Positions 12,447 through 12,459 of a stretch of 12,459 bases of DNA are shown piece after piece (within the stretch, counting starts at the first letter, position 1; each line of letters begins with the position of its first letter). The stretch is from contig JAZSQB010000040.1 in the NCBI GenBank assembly GCA_045537695.1, positions 1 to 12,459 of the forward strand, given 5' to 3'. This stretch comes from RGIG2041 sp045537695 (GTDB lineage Bacteria > Bacillota > Clostridia > UBA1381 > UMGS1253). Under the pieces are notes generated by a model. That model saw nothing but the letters and a program-made list of their open reading frames with translations, was not told where the DNA came from and did not search any database. The position numbers and the translations under genes were made by a program.

Positions 12447-12459
12447 AGTCGGAGGCCCA

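Overview
The window looks like a chromosomal segment of a spore-forming Firmicute of the class Clostridia. The signs are an alpha/beta-type small acid-soluble spore protein, a YtvI-like sporulation membrane protein, the Asp23-like/FakA/RecG gene order also known from Bacillus (yloU-yloV-recG), strong Shine-Dalgarno sequences and moderate GC content. A gut Oscillospirales-type organism is a guess from overall style. All convincing genes lie on the + strand.

Region 1 (1 to about 1390) is an AT-rich accessory island unlike the rest. A 360-base non-coding stretch is full of palindromes: four GCGATAT units in one orientation are mirrored by three TATATCGC units in the other, with nested hairpins sharing TTC triloops. 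It leads into a four-helix-bundle protein of the 23S-rRNA-IVS/Avd-like family, followed with zero spacing (TAAATG) by a membrane-anchored DUF5412-like protein. More hairpins and a possible broken zinc-ribbon ORF follow. A 12-base direct repeat (55-66 and 1371-1382) brackets most of it, and its right copy abuts the rmuC ribosome binding site. This is the best candidate for an undescribed system: a small mobile or structured-RNA element with an RNA-binding-type helical protein.

Region 2 (1392-6882) is housekeeping: rmuC, then a cluster behind its own promoter with an Asp23/Gls24 protein, fatty acid kinase fakA and the branch-migration helicase recG. recG begins 5 bases after the fakA stop.

Region 3 (6883-9462) holds a spore DNA-binding protein with a terminator, a YihY-type membrane protein, what looks like the broken N-terminus of an FAD-dependent oxidoreductase, the 16S rRNA methyltransferase rsmD (probable TTG start), a coiled-coil protein of unknown role and a strong terminator.

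Region 4 (9463-12459) starts with a good SigA-type promoter. It contains an ApgM-type phosphoglycerate mutase/possible homoserine kinase, a YtvI-like AI-2E-family permease, and the start of methionyl-tRNA synthetase overlapping it by 8 bases. The metG frame is closed by TAA after 173 codons, 13 bases before the window ends. That is far short of a working enzyme, so either the gene is broken or the sequence end is wrong.

Start sites were corrected for several genes (recG 4837, yihY 7270, rsmD 8385, ytvI 10799) on ribosome-binding-site and family-length grounds.
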